Assembly: GCA_965223085.1 (NCBI GenBank)
Contig: OZ244981.1
Span: 62,001 to 126,000, forward strand
Source of the DNA: CBDCVO01 sp965223085
GTDB lineage: Bacteria > Pseudomonadota > Gammaproteobacteria > Ga0077536
Length of the DNA: 64,000 nucleotides
Direction of reading: 5' to 3'
Part shown: in pieces, positions 63,734-64,000 of the stretch
How positions within the stretch are numbered: the stretch's first letter is position 1
How the letters are laid out: every line of letters begins with the position of its first letter
Translations under genes and position numbers: made by a program
The notes under the pieces: generated by a model
Told to the model about the DNA's origin: nothing
Database searches by the model: none
Seen by the model: the letters and a program-made list of their open reading frames with translations, nothing else

Positions 63734-63781
63734 GTTCACATTATGAACGTAATATAGCAAATTTGCGTTCATAATGTGAAC
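63734..63781 (-). promoter_or_regulatory. Twin palindromic operators flanking a promoter
   Basis: GTTCACATTATGAACG (63734-63749) and its exact reverse complement CGTTCATAATGTGAAC (63766-63781), each itself a GTTCA-N5-TGAAC palindrome; centres 32 bases apart, about three helical turns. On the minus strand a -10-like TATATT (63751-63756) lies in the spacer, and TTCACA, 18 bases further up inside the distal arm, can serve as -35. The proximal arm covers the predicted start site. Confidence 0.85.
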
Positions 63782-63837
63782 AACTATGTGTAGCATTTTT
63801 TCGCCGAGGCCTGCATGACCACTGAACGTGGACGAGA

Positions 63838-64000
63838 TTAGAACTTCTCGGTTTTTCTAAGCAATAGAACCCGCGTATGAAAACACCGAAATAGTTTGGT
63901 CAGACCCGGTAGAAGTGGCACTAAAGGCGCTAATATCCGCGAACGTCCTTCCGAGTGTCGAATAAAATCGGCTTCAACTTGCTTAACCTCCGAGAATATA
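63838..64000 (-). CDS. C-terminal end of an unidentified protein (partial)
   Basis: An open frame enters from the right edge and runs 53 codons to a TAA at 63838, reading FSEVKQVEADFIRHSEGRSR then ILAPLVPLLPGLTKLFRCF. It looks like the end of a real protein (balanced composition, no rare-codon clusters seen), perhaps a transferase, but the family cannot be judged from this fragment. Confidence 0.5.
   Translation of the reverse strand, partial: IFSEVKQVEADFIRHSEGRSRILAPLVPLLPGLTKLFRCFHTRVLLLRKTEKF

Noticed and set aside
63914..63928. Plus-strand TGGCAC-N5-GCGC resembling a sigma-54 promoter
   Set aside because: GG/GC spacing fits but the -12 half is GCGC rather than TTGC. It lies within the probable partial coding frame and points toward the window edge.

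Overview
The window reads as a chromosomal segment of a proteobacterium, most likely gammaproteobacterial (betaproteobacterial is possible). The evidence is the conserved run thrS-infC-rpmI-rplT-pheS-pheT-ihfA-merR-tRNA-Pro, together with uvrB, glmS, ppnN, a YhhQ-type queuosine-precursor transporter, and a PrsK/PrsR/EpsB set known from exosortase (PEP-CTERM) EPS systems. Nearly everything lies on the minus strand. No rRNA, CRISPR array, integrase or insertion sequence was seen. Three tRNA genes are present: Pro-GGG, Val-GAC and Asn-GTT, all with encoded CCA.

Left part (1-9053): a signalling block. The edge-truncated sigma-54 activator PrsR, its membrane kinase PrsK and the EpsB-type initiating sugar transferase form one group. 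A second group is a hybrid kinase, a free Hpt protein and a second sigma-54 response regulator. A textbook -24/-12 sigma-54 promoter sits in front of epsB, so the two-component pair and its likely target are side by side.

Middle (9134-32352): housekeeping genes. These are glmS, a Sel1-repeat lipoprotein, the translation operon (infC appears to start at ATC), uvrB, a small secreted protein coupled to the queuosine-precursor transporter, a four-gene operon (LMW-PTP-like protein, GT2, flippase-like membrane protein, metallo-hydrolase), an ABC transporter plus AttH/CrtC-like lipocalin operon, and ppnN.

Right part (32376-64000): a long surface-polysaccharide region. A tightly coupled wbpV-wbpL-wbpM-galU-like run makes UDP-QuiNAc-type sugars and starts chains on undecaprenyl phosphate. 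Next come glycosyltransferases, an asparagine-synthase-like amidotransferase and, oddly, a Baeyer-Villiger monooxygenase. A NeuB/SpsF/SpsG/pyruvyltransferase set suggests an acidic CMP-linked sugar. WbpI-, WbpE-, WbpD- and WbpB-like enzymes point to a di-N-acetylated uronic acid. A nucleotidyltransferase, HAD phosphatase, two methyltransferases and a TagB/TagF-like transferase suggest phospho- and methyl-decoration. Wzm/Wzt-type ABC exporter genes complete the set. At the right end a winged-helix regulator has two perfect palindromic operators over its promoter. From about 48 kb rightwards the sequence looks more AT-rich, with many TTG/GTG starts in 4-base overlaps, compatible with a transferred cluster.
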